Part shown: positions 46,996 through 56,237 of the stretch, one piece after another | Numbering within the stretch: the first letter of the stretch is position 1 | Layout of the letters: every line of letters begins with the position of its first letter | Origin: G963666705 sp963666705 | Lineage (GTDB): Bacteria; Pseudomonadota; Alphaproteobacteria; CADEGL01 | DNA length: 64,000 nt | Assembly: GCA_963666705.2 (NCBI GenBank) | Contig: CAXXKO010000029.1 | Coordinates: 124,001 to 188,000 of the forward strand | Direction of reading: 5' to 3' | Notes under the pieces: generated by a model | Database searches by the model: none | Told to the model about the DNA's origin: nothing | The model's input: only the letters and a program-made list of their open reading frames with translations | Translations under genes and position numbers: made by a program

Positions 46996-47847
46996 CTAAA
47001 CCGGCCGGTCGCCGGCGATGGTGACGCGCCGCATCACGCGTCTGCGGCCCGGATAGTCGTTGATGGCGCAATGCTGGGTGCAGCGGTTGTCCCATAGCAC
47101 CAGGGAGTAGGGCTCCCATCGCACGCGGCAGGTGAATTCGGGCCGGATGGCGTGGGCGCAGAGGAAATCGAGCAGGGGGCGGCTCTCCTCCACCGTCATG
47201 TCCTCGAAGCGCACCGTGAAGGCGTCGTTGACGTAGAGCGCCTTCCTGCCCGTCTCCGGGTGGGTGCGCACGACCGAATGGATTGGCGGCTCGTAGGCAT
47301 CGACCTTGTCGTGATCGACGACGACCGAGCGCTTGCCGTCATAGCGGCCGCTGGCCCGCGCGAAATAGCGGTCGGTCCCGTGCACGGCCCGCAGGCCGTC
47401 GAGGAGCGCCTTCATGCCGTCCGACAGGCTCTCGTAGGCCAGGTACTGGTTGGCGAACAGGGTGTCACCGCCTTTGCACGGCAGCTCGATGGCGTGGAGG
47501 GAGGAGCCGAGCGGCGGGCAATGGCCGAAGGACACGTCCGAATGCCAGCGGCCGCCCGGATTGATGCCCTCGTCCGGCTCCTTGACGATTTCGAGGACGT
47601 GGGGCTGGCCCTTCATGGGCTCGACGAACGGGTGCTCGTGCAACGGCCCGAAGCGGCGCCCGAAGGCGAGGTGCTGCTCCACCGTCATGCGCTGGCCGCG
47701 GAACAGCAGGACGATGTGGTCGAGGAAGGCCTGGTGGATGTCGTCGTAGGTCTCGTTGTCGAGGTCGGCCGCCAGGTCGGCGCCCAGCACCTCGGCGCCG
47801 AGCGCGCCGGCGATGGGCTTCACCTCGATGGACTTGTAGCGCCCCAT
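46996..47847 (-). CDS. TauD/TfdA-family dioxygenase, copy 1
   Basis: 283 residues. Iron ligands His and Asp in GRWHSDVSFGHCPPLGSS and His in NRCTQHCAIND; Arg in RRRVMRRVTIAGDRP. It resembles taurine and 2,4-D dioxygenase relatives. It lies 18 bp downstream of copy 2, forming a minus-strand pair; the two are paralogues with the shared stretch FANQYLAYESLSDGMKA. Confidence 0.9.
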   Translation of the reverse strand: MGRYKSIEVKPIAGALGAEVLGADLAADLDNETYDDIHQAFLDHIVLLFRGQRMTVEQHLAFGRRFGPLHEHPFVEPMKGQPHVLEIVKEPDEGINPGGRWHSDVSFGHCPPLGSSLHAIELPCKGGDTLFANQYLAYESLSDGMKALLDGLRAVHGTDRYFARASGRYDGKRSVVVDHDKVDAYEPPIHSVVRTHPETGRKALYVNDAFTVRFEDMTVEESRPLLDFLCAHAIRPEFTCRVRWEPYSLVLWDNRCTQHCAINDYPGRRRVMRRVTIAGDRPV

Positions 47848-47865
47848 GGCCGCGGCGCCCTCCGC

Positions 47866-48726
47866 TCACGTGGGCCGGTCGCCGCCCACGGTCACCCGGT
47901 GCGCGAGGCGGCGGTGGCCCTGGTAGTCGTTGATGGGGTAGTGCTGGGTGCAACGGTTGTCCCAGAAGGCGAGGGAGCCCTTACGCCAATCGAAGCGGCA
48001 GGTGAATTCGGGCCGCACCGCGTGGCGGTAGAGATAGTGGAGGAGGGGCGCGCTCTCCTCGACCGTCATGCCCTCGAGGCGCTTGGTGTAGGCATTGCAG
48101 ACGAAGAGCGCCTTCCGCCCCGTCTCGGGATGGGTGCGCACCACCGGGTGCAGCATCTCGCGCTCGGCCTCCTCCTGGCGGTCGCGGCGGATCTCGATGC
48201 TGCGCCCCTGGCCGTCGAAGTTCTTGGCCAGCGTCGCCTTGCCGTAACCGCCTTCGGCCGTGTTGGCGGCGCGCAAGCCGTCCAACATCGCCTTCATGCC
48301 GTCCGAGAGGGACTCGTAGGCCAGGTACTGGTTGGCGAACATGGTGTCGCCGCCGATGGGTGGCGTTTGGAGGGCATAGAGGATCGAGCCCAAGGCCGGC
48401 TTTTCCTGGAACAGGACGTCCTGATGCCAGCCGTTGCCGAAGTTTCGCTTCTCATCGGGCTCCTTGCTCACCACCATGATTTCGGGGTGGCCTTCGAGGG
48501 GCACGACGAAGCGGTCCAGCTCGAGCGGCCCGAAGCGGCGGCCGAAATCCTTGTGCTGCTGAATCGTCAAATCCTGGTCGCGGAAGAAGATCACCAGATG
48601 ATCGAGCAGCGCCTGGTGGATATCGGCGAATTGGGCGTTCGAGAGCGGCTTCGCGAGATCGACCCCGAAAATCTCCGCCCCCAGCGCGCCGGCGATGGGT
48701 CGCACCTCGATTGCCTGGTCGGTCAT
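47866..48726 (-). CDS. TauD/TfdA-family dioxygenase, copy 2
   Basis: 286 residues. Iron ligands in NGWHQDVLFQEKPALGS and NRCTQHYPINDYQG, Arg in HRRLAHRVTVGGDRP. All key residues are present. It is first in the TauD pair. Substrate unknown; two closely spaced paralogues suggest two related substrates. Confidence 0.9.
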   Translation of the reverse strand: MTDQAIEVRPIAGALGAEIFGVDLAKPLSNAQFADIHQALLDHLVIFFRDQDLTIQQHKDFGRRFGPLELDRFVVPLEGHPEIMVVSKEPDEKRNFGNGWHQDVLFQEKPALGSILYALQTPPIGGDTMFANQYLAYESLSDGMKAMLDGLRAANTAEGGYGKATLAKNFDGQGRSIEIRRDRQEEAEREMLHPVVRTHPETGRKALFVCNAYTKRLEGMTVEESAPLLHYLYRHAVRPEFTCRFDWRKGSLAFWDNRCTQHYPINDYQGHRRLAHRVTVGGDRPT

Positions 48727-48860
48727 GGTTCCCCGCCTCTCGGACTGGAATGAGGCCGAAGCCTACGTCCGGCCTCGCCGGTGTCCAAGCCTTAATCAAA
48801 GGGCCCGCGCCCCGCCTCACCAACAAGGGATCGCCTGATGGCTCGAATCCGTCGCTTCGA

Positions 48861-49004
48861 ACCCTCTCCCCACCGGGGAGAGGGTGGCGCGCATGGCGCG
48901 CCGGGTGAGGGGGCGGCCGCCGGCAGGCGGCCGGAAGACTCTATTATGGCGCGCGGACGCGCACCCCCTCACCCCGGTCCTCTCCCCAAGGGGAGAGGGG
49001 GAAT
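48861..49004. repeat. Paired CTCTCCCC hairpin repeat
   Basis: Two palindromes, ccctctccccaccggggaga... at 48862-48884 and cctctccccaaggggagagg at 48979-48998, frame a GC-rich insert containing ggcgcgcatggcgcgcc. This kind of intergenic repeat is common in GC-rich proteobacteria. It lies between divergent genes. Confidence 0.75.
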
Positions 49005-49110
49005 CTTATCGTCTCGTTTTCTCCACTAGGCGGGGCGAAACCCTTGCAACCCGCCTGGGGCGCCTTAAGCTGGCGGCCGGATTTCTTGTCTATCGAGAAG
49101 GGGGAAAGCC

Positions 49111-50709
49111 GTGATCTCGCCGGAAAAGCAGACCGCGTTCGATTGGGTGGACGGGCACGAGCAGTGGCTCTCGGACTCGCACCAGGTGATCTGGCGCCAT
49201 GCCGAGCCGGCCTGGCGCGAGTACAAGTCCGCGGCCTGGTATGTCGAGACCCTGCGCGAGCACGGCTTCCAGGTGGAGGCGGGGAGTGCCGGCATGCCGA
49301 CGGCCTTTTGCGCCACATACGAATCCCCGGCCGGCGGGGGCGGCCCCGTACTCGGCTCCTTCGCCGAATACGACGCCGTCCCTGGCAACAGCCAGGAGCC
49401 GGTGCCGTACGAGAAGCGGCGCGAGGGCGTCCACACCTGGGCGGCGGGCCACACCGACCCCCATTCCGCCCTCGGCATGGGCACCCTGGCCGGCATCCTC
49501 GCGGCCAAGGCGGCCATGGAGGCGCACGCCATCCCCGGCACCCTCAAATACCTGGGCGAGCCGGCGGAGAAGGTCTGCGGCTCCAAGCCGGTCCACGCCG
49601 CCCACGGCTATCTCGACGGCTTTGACGCCTTCGTCCTGTTCCATCCGGGCTTCCTCACCTCGCGCATGAACTCGACCTTCCACGAGACCCACTGCGGCTC
49701 CTATTGGAGCCGGGTCTTCACCTTCGAATGCGTGGAGCCCGAGACCTGGACCCGCTCGACAGACAAGACCGGCACCGAGACGGCCCACAGCGCGGCGCGG
49801 GCGCCGGGGGCCCTCGATGCCCTCTGCCTCATGTACACGACCACCAAGTACACCAAGGAGGCGATGCTGCCCCACACGGGGTTCTGGACCCTCAACGAGG
49901 CGGTGCTGTCGGCGGGCCAGGCGACGGCCGACAACCTGCCGCCGCGCATCAGCCAGATCCAGTATTCCTGGCGCGCACCGACCCTCGAGATGCAGGAGCG
50001 TATCGCCGGCGTGCTCGAGAACAACGCGGAGCACGTGGCCGGCATCACCCATTGCCGCATGACCGGGCGCTGGGTCACCAAGACCAGGGTCGGCCTCGCC
50101 AACACCGCCTTCTCCGAGCTTGCCTACGAGAGCCTGGAGCAGGCCGGCGGACCAGCCTATGGCGAGGCGGCGATGGCCTTCGGCCGCGAGATCCAGAAGG
50201 GCCTGGGCTTTGCGCCCATGGACGACCCCTTCATCCCGGAATACTCGCGCCTGCAAAGGCCCGAGGTGGCGGAAGCATTGGTGCGCCAGGCGCTGCCCTC
50301 CTGGCAGAAGAACTTCACCTCCGACGACTATGTCGAATACACCTGGCACGCGCCGACGGCGCGCTTCTATATCGGCCGGCCCATGCTGCGGGCGCCCGAG
50401 CCGGGCTATGTCTACCCGGCCTGGGTGTGGAATGCCCTGGGTGGCCACCCCGCCTCCATCGACCCCATGATCTTCTGTGCCGGCAGAAGCGTCGCCGGCG
50501 CGCTCATCGACCTCCTCACCAAGCCCGAGGCATTGGCCCGCATCAAGGCCGAGTTCGACGAGCGCACGGGCGGCGGTGTCGGCGGCTCCGAATGGGTCGC
50601 CCCCCTGTTGCCCAGGGACTTCAAGGCGCCCGTCGATCTGCGCTGGCCCGAATACGTGACCACCGCGCGAGGCGAGGAATGGTGGCTTCCGACCCCGGCC
50701 CAGGGGTAG
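49111..50709 (+). CDS. M20-family amidohydrolase (AbgB-like)
   Basis: 532 residues from GTG 49111, preceded by gaaggggg. M20 landmarks: GSFAEYDAVPG (first metal Asp), WAAGHTDPHSALGMGTLAGI (His), and GEPAEKVCGSKP (catalytic Glu pair region). The family includes aminobenzoyl-glutamate hydrolase and other N-acyl amino acid hydrolases. A cupin gene follows 37 bp downstream. Confidence 0.87.
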   Translation: MISPEKQTAFDWVDGHEQWLSDSHQVIWRHAEPAWREYKSAAWYVETLREHGFQVEAGSAGMPTAFCATYESPAGGGGPVLGSFAEYDAVPGNSQEPVPYEKRREGVHTWAAGHTDPHSALGMGTLAGILAAKAAMEAHAIPGTLKYLGEPAEKVCGSKPVHAAHGYLDGFDAFVLFHPGFLTSRMNSTFHETHCGSYWSRVFTFECVEPETWTRSTDKTGTETAHSAARAPGALDALCLMYTTTKYTKEAMLPHTGFWTLNEAVLSAGQATADNLPPRISQIQYSWRAPTLEMQERIAGVLENNAEHVAGITHCRMTGRWVTKTRVGLANTAFSELAYESLEQAGGPAYGEAAMAFGREIQKGLGFAPMDDPFIPEYSRLQRPEVAEALVRQALPSWQKNFTSDDYVEYTWHAPTARFYIGRPMLRAPEPGYVYPAWVWNALGGHPASIDPMIFCAGRSVAGALIDLLTKPEALARIKAEFDERTGGGVGGSEWVAPLLPRDFKAPVDLRWPEYVTTARGEEWWLPTPAQG

Positions 50710-50746
50710 GATCGCCAGACTCGGGTACAGCCGAAAGGGGAGAGCC

Positions 50747-51127
50747 ATGGCCGGGACGGACCAGACCTTCAACGTGAGCTACGCCAAGGATGCCGAGTTC
50801 AAGGGCGACGGGCCGCGCGCCTTCTTCGAGTACCGCGACTTGGGCATGGGTGCTGCGACGGGCGGGCGCTACCACGCCCAAGTCATCCGCGCGCGGGAGT
50901 CGTGCGCCGGCACGGGTGCCCACACCCACGACCTCGACTTCCAGATGGTCTACGTGCTCAAGGGCTGGGTGCGCTTCGACTACGAGGGCCAGGGCGAGGT
51001 CCGCCTCGGCCCCGGCGACAGCGTCCTCCAGCCGCCGGGCATCGTCCACAACCTGCTGGAATGCTCCGAGGACTGCGAGCTGATCGAGATCACCTCGCCG
51101 GCCGAGTTCGGGACCCATCCGGCGTGA
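50747..51127 (+). CDS. Small cupin protein
   Basis: 126 residues from ATG 50747, preceded by ggggaga. Single cupin: first motif GAHTHDLDFQMVYVLKGWVR with two His and a Gln, second motif GPGDSVLQPPGIVHNLLECS with a His. A metal site is likely. It is co-oriented with the M20 hydrolase and convergent with the M24 hydrolase. Confidence 0.87.
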   Translation: MAGTDQTFNVSYAKDAEFKGDGPRAFFEYRDLGMGAATGGRYHAQVIRARESCAGTGAHTHDLDFQMVYVLKGWVRFDYEGQGEVRLGPGDSVLQPPGIVHNLLECSEDCELIEITSPAEFGTHPA

Positions 51128-51151
51128 GCGGCGCGGCCGCGCGCGCGGCCC

Positions 51152-52390
51152 TCACTCGATGACGGTCAGCTCATAGGGCGTCTTGGAGAGGAGCCTCGCC
51201 TCGTCCGCCTTGAACAGCATGGACTCGATCATGAAGTACATGCCGGCATGGCGGGGCAGGAAGAACTGGTTCTCGTAGTTGACGGCCGTGCCGGGCTCGA
51301 AGAGGCGGTCGGCGTTCGTCTCGCTCGTGGGGTCGTAGACGAAGTTGCCGACCCAGTCGGGCGGGAAGGCGACTCCCATCTCGTAGCCGCCGACCCACCC
51401 GCGCCGGTCCCAGATGCCCTCCTCGATATAGTACGCCATGACGGTCTCGTTGAACTCGCGCACCGGCAGGTTGGGGCGCAGGATGGACTGGATGGCCTTC
51501 ATGGAGCCCGCCGCCTTGTTCGCGATTTCCATCGTATCCGCGGGCTGCTCGCCCAGGGAGAAGGTGCGCGCCATGTTGATGTGGTAGCGGTTGTAGACGC
51601 CCGAGACATCGACCAGCACCAATTCGCCCGCCCGCATCTTGCGCCGGGTGGCGAGGGCGTGGGCGCAATTGGTCTTCTTGCCCGAGAGGACGGGCATGAC
51701 GATACCGGGGTTCTCGCCGCCGGCGGCCGCCATGGCGCGCACCACCTCGCCATAGACCGATAGCTCCGTGATCCCCGGCCGCAGCACGTCGCGCGCGGCG
51801 GCGAGGCCCACATCGGCGATGCGCGCCGCCTCCTCGATGCAGGCAACCTCGGCCGGGGACTTGACCCAGCGCACCTCGCGCAGGACATCGCTGCCGTCCA
51901 CCACCTTGGCCCCGGCGGCGGTGAAGCGGGCCTCGAACATCTCGCTCACGGCGCGGTTGGGGCGGTGGGCCCAGAACTCGAGCCCGATGGTGCCGCCGAG
52001 CCAGCCCTCGGCCGCGAGCTCGTCGGCGATGAACTGGGTGCCGTCGCGGTAGGTGCCCTTGGGGAAGATGCGGGTATCCTCGGAGACGGTGAAGATGCGC
52101 GTGAGGATCGCCTCGCGCTCGCTGTCGAAGAGGATGAAGCGGTCGTGGTCCACATGGACGGCGACGCCGCAGGTGGGCGGCCACTGCTTGGGGCTCTCGG
52201 CCTGGTACCATTCGCACTGGTAGCCGCTCACGTAGTTCATGCTTTCGGGCGAGCCTAGGAACAGGCAGTCGATGCCGCCCTCGGCCATGCGCACACGGAT
52301 GCGACCCAGGCGCGCGGCGTACTCCTCGGCCGGGAACGCCAGCTCCTTCTCGGGCTGGCTTTCGAAATAGACCTCGTCGCGATACAGCAT
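51152..52390 (-). CDS. M24 pita-bread hydrolase of the creatinase/ectoine-hydrolase type
   Basis: 412 residues from ATG 52390, with ribosome binding site gaggaaggggg. A creatinase N-terminal domain (1-160) and a pita-bread domain (LREVRWVKSPAEVACIEEAA onward). The canonical metal ligands are incomplete: VLVDVSGVYNRYHINMARTF has Asn where the second Asp is usual, and the metal His region reads GYEMGVAFPPDWVG. That last motif resembles the metal-free creatinase and ectoine hydrolase (DoeA) branch rather than Xaa-Pro peptidases. It probably cleaves a C-N bond in a small compatible-solute-like molecule. Divergent from PhyH. Confidence 0.85.
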   Translation of the reverse strand: MLYRDEVYFESQPEKELAFPAEEYAARLGRIRVRMAEGGIDCLFLGSPESMNYVSGYQCEWYQAESPKQWPPTCGVAVHVDHDRFILFDSEREAILTRIFTVSEDTRIFPKGTYRDGTQFIADELAAEGWLGGTIGLEFWAHRPNRAVSEMFEARFTAAGAKVVDGSDVLREVRWVKSPAEVACIEEAARIADVGLAAARDVLRPGITELSVYGEVVRAMAAAGGENPGIVMPVLSGKKTNCAHALATRRKMRAGELVLVDVSGVYNRYHINMARTFSLGEQPADTMEIANKAAGSMKAIQSILRPNLPVREFNETVMAYYIEEGIWDRRGWVGGYEMGVAFPPDWVGNFVYDPTSETNADRLFEPGTAVNYENQFFLPRHAGMYFMIESMLFKADEARLLSKTPYELTVIE

Positions 52391-52522
52391 GCTGCCCCCT
52401 TCCTCGGCGTGGCGCGAGCGTAGCAGCACCGATGCAGGGAACGGAACACCCGCCCGCGCCGTTTGGCACGGTGTTGCGGTGCGTGGGATACTGCCCGACG
52501 GAAACAGGGGAGGGCGCGCGCC

Positions 52523-53410
52523 ATGACGGACCTGCCGGCGGGACTGACGGACGAAGACGTCGGCGCCTACCGCGCCGACGGGGCCGTGTGCCTGCGGGGC
52601 GTCTTCGATGAAGAATGGATGGCAGTGGTGCGCGCGGGCTTCGCGCGCAACCTGGCCCACCCCGGCCACCGGGCCACCGTCTATCCCGCGGGCGGCGCGG
52701 CCTTCGTGGGGCGCGAGGACATGCGCAACTTCGTGACCGGCCCCTTCGTGTCGGGCGCGGCCGCGGCGCCGCGCTTCTACAACGACTGCACGACCTGGCG
52801 GGACAATCCGGAATACCGGCGCTTCGTTTACGATTCGCCCGCCGCGGCCATCGCCAGGGCCCTCATGGGCTCGGCCAGGATCAACATCTTCTTCGAGGAC
52901 ATCATCATCAAGGAGGCGGGGGCCGACGCGCCCACCCCGTGGCACCAGGACGTGCCCTTCTGGCCCGTGCGGGGCCGCGATATCTGTGGCATCTGGATGC
53001 CGCTCGACCCGATCGCCCGCGAGAGCACGGTCGAATTCATCCGCGGCTCGCATCGCGGGGGCGAATCCTACCTGCCCATGGGCATGGCCGACCCCGAGGC
53101 CCATTACGGCGCCGACCTCGAGGAATACACCCCGACGCCCGACTTCGACGCCGCGCTCGACGGTTACGAGGTCCTGTCCTGGGCGCTCGGCCCCGGCGAC
53201 TGCCTCGCCTTCGACGGCCATGTGGTCCACGGCGCGCCGAGCAACGAGCGCGGCGGCCTGCGCCGGGTCTTCGCCACGCGCTGGGCGGGCGACGACTGCA
53301 CCTACGCGGGCGGCAAGCACGGGCAGCTCGGCCCGCCCTTCCCCGATTGCGACCTCGCCCCCGGCGCGCCCATGGGCGGCGAGACCTTCCCCGTCATCCT
53401 GCCGCGCTAG
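52523..53410 (+). CDS. Phytanoyl-CoA dioxygenase (PhyH) family oxygenase
   Basis: 295 residues from ATG 52523, preceded by ggggaggg. Iron ligands His and Asp in PTPWHQDVPFWPVRG and His in GHVVHGAPSNERGG; Arg in RRVFATRWAGDD. Start AYRADGAVCLRGVFDEEWM is typical. The family includes ectoine hydroxylase; next to an ectoine-hydrolase-like gene this is a suggestive but unproven link. Confidence 0.88.
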   Translation: MTDLPAGLTDEDVGAYRADGAVCLRGVFDEEWMAVVRAGFARNLAHPGHRATVYPAGGAAFVGREDMRNFVTGPFVSGAAAAPRFYNDCTTWRDNPEYRRFVYDSPAAAIARALMGSARINIFFEDIIIKEAGADAPTPWHQDVPFWPVRGRDICGIWMPLDPIARESTVEFIRGSHRGGESYLPMGMADPEAHYGADLEEYTPTPDFDAALDGYEVLSWALGPGDCLAFDGHVVHGAPSNERGGLRRVFATRWAGDDCTYAGGKHGQLGPPFPDCDLAPGAPMGGETFPVILPR

Positions 53411-53655
53411 CGCGGCGCGCGAGTTCCGCCGGGCGCCGGACAAGCATCCTGGCCACGCCCGCTGACCGGTTTGCCCGGCCCAGCACCGCTCCCGCACGAC
53501 GCAACCGCCCCACCATGATTCGGCCGCAATTGCCGGCTTTCATGCCGCCATCAACGGTTGTGGCCGGTGATGTGGTTTTCTTCGATCGATGTCGAAAGTT
53601 TTGCTTGCGTGATCTGTTTGTTTATGTTATGATCGAGTAATCAGAAAATAATCAT

Positions 53656-54730
53656 CGTCCCTATCCGGTTAATGCAGGTAGCGCGTCGTTGGGTTGCAGA
53701 CCGTGGATCAACTGGCGGTATGTGATGGTTGGCCGGGCCATGGCGCGGCTCAGGACGAAGTCGCCGAGGTCGTCGATCCGCCGGCGGCGGTTGAAGCGAT
53801 AGGCCCATTCCCGGCCATAGCGCGGCAAGTGCTTGGCGCTGACGCCATGGTAAGTGCCGTTGAGCCAGGTCTTGAGGTTGCTGAACAGGACGTGGATGAT
53901 CGGCATCTGCGTCTCGGCGTTCTTGCCTTGGCCTTGGACGGTGGGCTGGTGCCGGTAGACGGCGCCGAGCCCGGCATAGCCCTTGAAATCGTCGGTCAGC
54001 AGGCGCGCGCCCGGCGTCACGGCGGCCCGCACGAAGCCGCCGAGCTGCTCGGCATTGGCCCGGGGCAGGATGGCAAGCCGCGCCCGGCCGGCGACGAAGC
54101 CGCTGGCCTCGACCCCCTTGCCCGGCGCCACCGCCACCTTCTCCACCGCCAGCACGAGCAGGCTCTTGTTGGCATTGGCCATCCCGCGGCCCCGGCTCTC
54201 GGGCTTGCCGCGCCCGCCGTAGTAGCTCTCATCGACCTCGACCATGCCGTCCAGCAACGCCTCCGGCCGCTCCGCCAAGCCATGGCGCAGCTTGTGAGCC
54301 ATCAGCCATGCGGTCTCATAGCGAAGCCCCAGCTCGCGCGCCAGGAACAGGGCCGAGACCCCGCGCTTGTCCCGCCCCATCAACCACGCCGCCAGGAACC
54401 ATTTGGGCAACGGTGTGCGGGTGCGGTGGAAGATGGTTCCCGCCGTCACCGACTCTTGACGACCGCAAGCCGCGCATTCGAAGACGCGCGCCCGCGCCTT
54501 GTGCCGATAGCCCCGCCGGTGCCCGCAGCGGGCGCACGCAAACCCAGACGGCCAGCGTCGATCCGCCAAGGCCAGGATGCACGATTCCTCGTCTCGGTAG
54601 CGCTCTTGGAACGTCAACAAGCCGCTCATGCCCTGTCTCCCGACCAATCCTCAGAGGCGGGAACAGTACACCCTTAGAGCGAACATATAAAGAACACTCG
54701 GTCGCTACCTGCATTAACCGGATAGGGACG
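53656..54730 (-). mobile_element. IS1595-family element (type b), copy 2
   Basis: 1075 bp, same length as copy 1. Target duplication ataatcat at 53648-53655 and 54731-54738. It lies 24 bases before the start codon of the next gene, keeping only the ribosome binding site, so the native promoter has been displaced. Confidence 0.98.
53661..54629 (-). CDS. IS1595-family transposase (type b), copy 2
   Basis: 322 residues, differing from copy 1 at a few positions only (for example VEASGF for VEGSGF, and the C-terminal end). Same zinc ribbon and DDE core. Intact. Confidence 0.95.
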   Translation of the reverse strand: MSGLLTFQERYRDEESCILALADRRWPSGFACARCGHRRGYRHKARARVFECAACGRQESVTAGTIFHRTRTPLPKWFLAAWLMGRDKRGVSALFLARELGLRYETAWLMAHKLRHGLAERPEALLDGMVEVDESYYGGRGKPESRGRGMANANKSLLVLAVEKVAVAPGKGVEASGFVAGRARLAILPRANAEQLGGFVRAAVTPGARLLTDDFKGYAGLGAVYRHQPTVQGQGKNAETQMPIIHVLFSNLKTWLNGTYHGVSAKHLPRYGREWAYRFNRRRRIDDLGDFVLSRAMARPTITYRQLIHGLQPNDALPALTG

Positions 54731-54754
54731 ATAATCATACAGGAGGAACACGTC

Positions 54755-56237
54755 ATGGCGATGCCGCGTTCACTCCGCCGCCGGGTCGAGGCCGGCAGGA
54801 AGAGCGCTCCCGAGGATTTGCGCGCGGTCGAAGGGGCGCTCGCGGCGCTGGGCTATCTCGGGCCGCCGAAGGCCGGTGACGGGGGTGCCGCGACGCGCGG
54901 TCTCGATGACGCGATCAGGCGGCTCCAGACGCACCACGGCCTGAAGCCGGACGGCATCGTCGAGCCCCACGGCCCGACGGCCGCGCGGATGGGAGCGCTG
55001 CTGGCGGCGCGGCGCGTCGAGCCCCACGTCCCCACCCGGCCCCCTGAGTTTCCCGAGCCGCACAGCCGGCACCCTCCTCGACAACTTGGAGCCGGCGCTC
55101 CCCAGCGGGCATATGCGGGTGACTCGGCCGCCCGTCACCGCGAGCTCGATCGTGCGGAACACCAACACCCTCCTCGGCAACTTGGAGCCGGCGCTCCCCA
55201 GTGGGCATATGCGGGTGATCGGGCGGCCGAAGCCCGCGCTCGGCCCGTCGCCGCTCGCCGGCGCGAGCTTCCTCAAATCCAAAGGCCCGACTCTCCTCGA
55301 CAAGGCCATGCGGGGGTTGGTGGGCGAGCCGGCCGGCCTCGGCGACACCCCGCCGCCCGTGCCGCCCCGGAGCGGGCAGCGCGACCGCTTGGTGGGCGCC
55401 GGGAGCATGGCGCTCCCGTCTCTGCAGCCCGGAAGCGCCCGGGCATCGCTCGCGCCGACCGCGCGGCCGAAGCCACGCGACCCCGATTCCCTCGCGGATC
55501 ATGCCGAGGACTTCCTCAATGTGGTGGCCGACGTGGGCGAAGGTGTCGGGTTGACCGAGGCGCCGAAGAACCTGCGGCGCTTCCTGGCCCAGGACGAGAT
55601 GCGGGAAGGCGACGACATCGTCCCCATGCCCCGGGACGAGGCGCTGCGCTTCGACACCATACGCGAAGCCGTCGCGGTCAACGAAGAGCGCGTGCGGCGC
55701 AGCTTCGTTGATAAGGGTCTGGTGTCCGGAAAGTACGCTAAGGCATTGTCGGCGCTCATGGACGGCGGGACGATCAACCTCAAAGACGACACTTGGGACC
55801 GGGACATTGGGCCCTGGGAGAGCATACTGAATGCGTTGTGGGACCTCGGCGGATTCTCGGGGGCGGGCGTGGATTTCCTGTTCGCGTTCGGGCAGGTGAA
55901 GCTCGTCACGCGGCAAAACTTCAGCGCGATTCGCCGGGGCAACACGATCATCGTCAAGGGAACCGTCATCCACCTCTGGCGTGAGAAATACGATTTCGAC
56001 GAGGCAACCGATACCCCGGAGAGCGGCCTGCTGACGGGGGCTGCCATCGTGGCGGAGGAGGGCGGGCGGGCACAGAAATTCCTCATCCGCTCGGGCTGGA
56101 TCCAGAACGTCGAGGGGACGGTGACGATCGAGAACGGTACGCTGACCAATCCGCAACTGCGCTGGTCGGACAGTAATGCCGTCGTGGATTGGAAAAGCGA
56201 GGATGAGAAGGATGGCTTTATTTGGCCGCCTCCTTAG
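54755..56237 (+). pseudogene. Effector-like protein E1: peptidoglycan-binding-like N-terminus, shared tail, one apparent frameshift
   Basis: The start at 54755 follows acaggagg. Residues 1-90 have a PG_binding_1-like pattern (RAVEGALAALGYLGPP and DDAIRRLQTHHGLKPDG). The rest is in another frame, entered by a one-base change somewhere in the linker 55000-55065. That frame has two copies of NLEPALPSGHMRV, a central helical region (AEDFLNVVADVGEGVG), then LVTRQNFSAIRRGN, VKGTVIHLWREKYDF and the tail QKFLIRSGWIQNVEGT to EDEKDGFIWPPP. Total about 493 residues when joined. The tail recurs in the downstream membrane proteins. No known enzyme domain was recognised. The frameshift could be real or an error; the three-frame overlap with M1 is preserved. 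Confidence 0.65.

Noticed and set aside
48835..48860. tRNA-like T-loop (ggctcgaatcc)
   Set aside because: No matching acceptor, D or anticodon arms could be built around it.
51152..53497. A single minus-strand frame of 781 codons covering the M24 gene and beyond
   Set aside because: The upstream 370 codons are antisense to the PhyH gene; the strong ribosome binding site and conserved N-terminus fix the M24 start at 52390.
54915..56156. Minus-strand frame of 413 codons opposite E1
   Set aside because: No start signal or family pattern; it overlaps a plus-strand gene whose product is conserved between E1 and E2.
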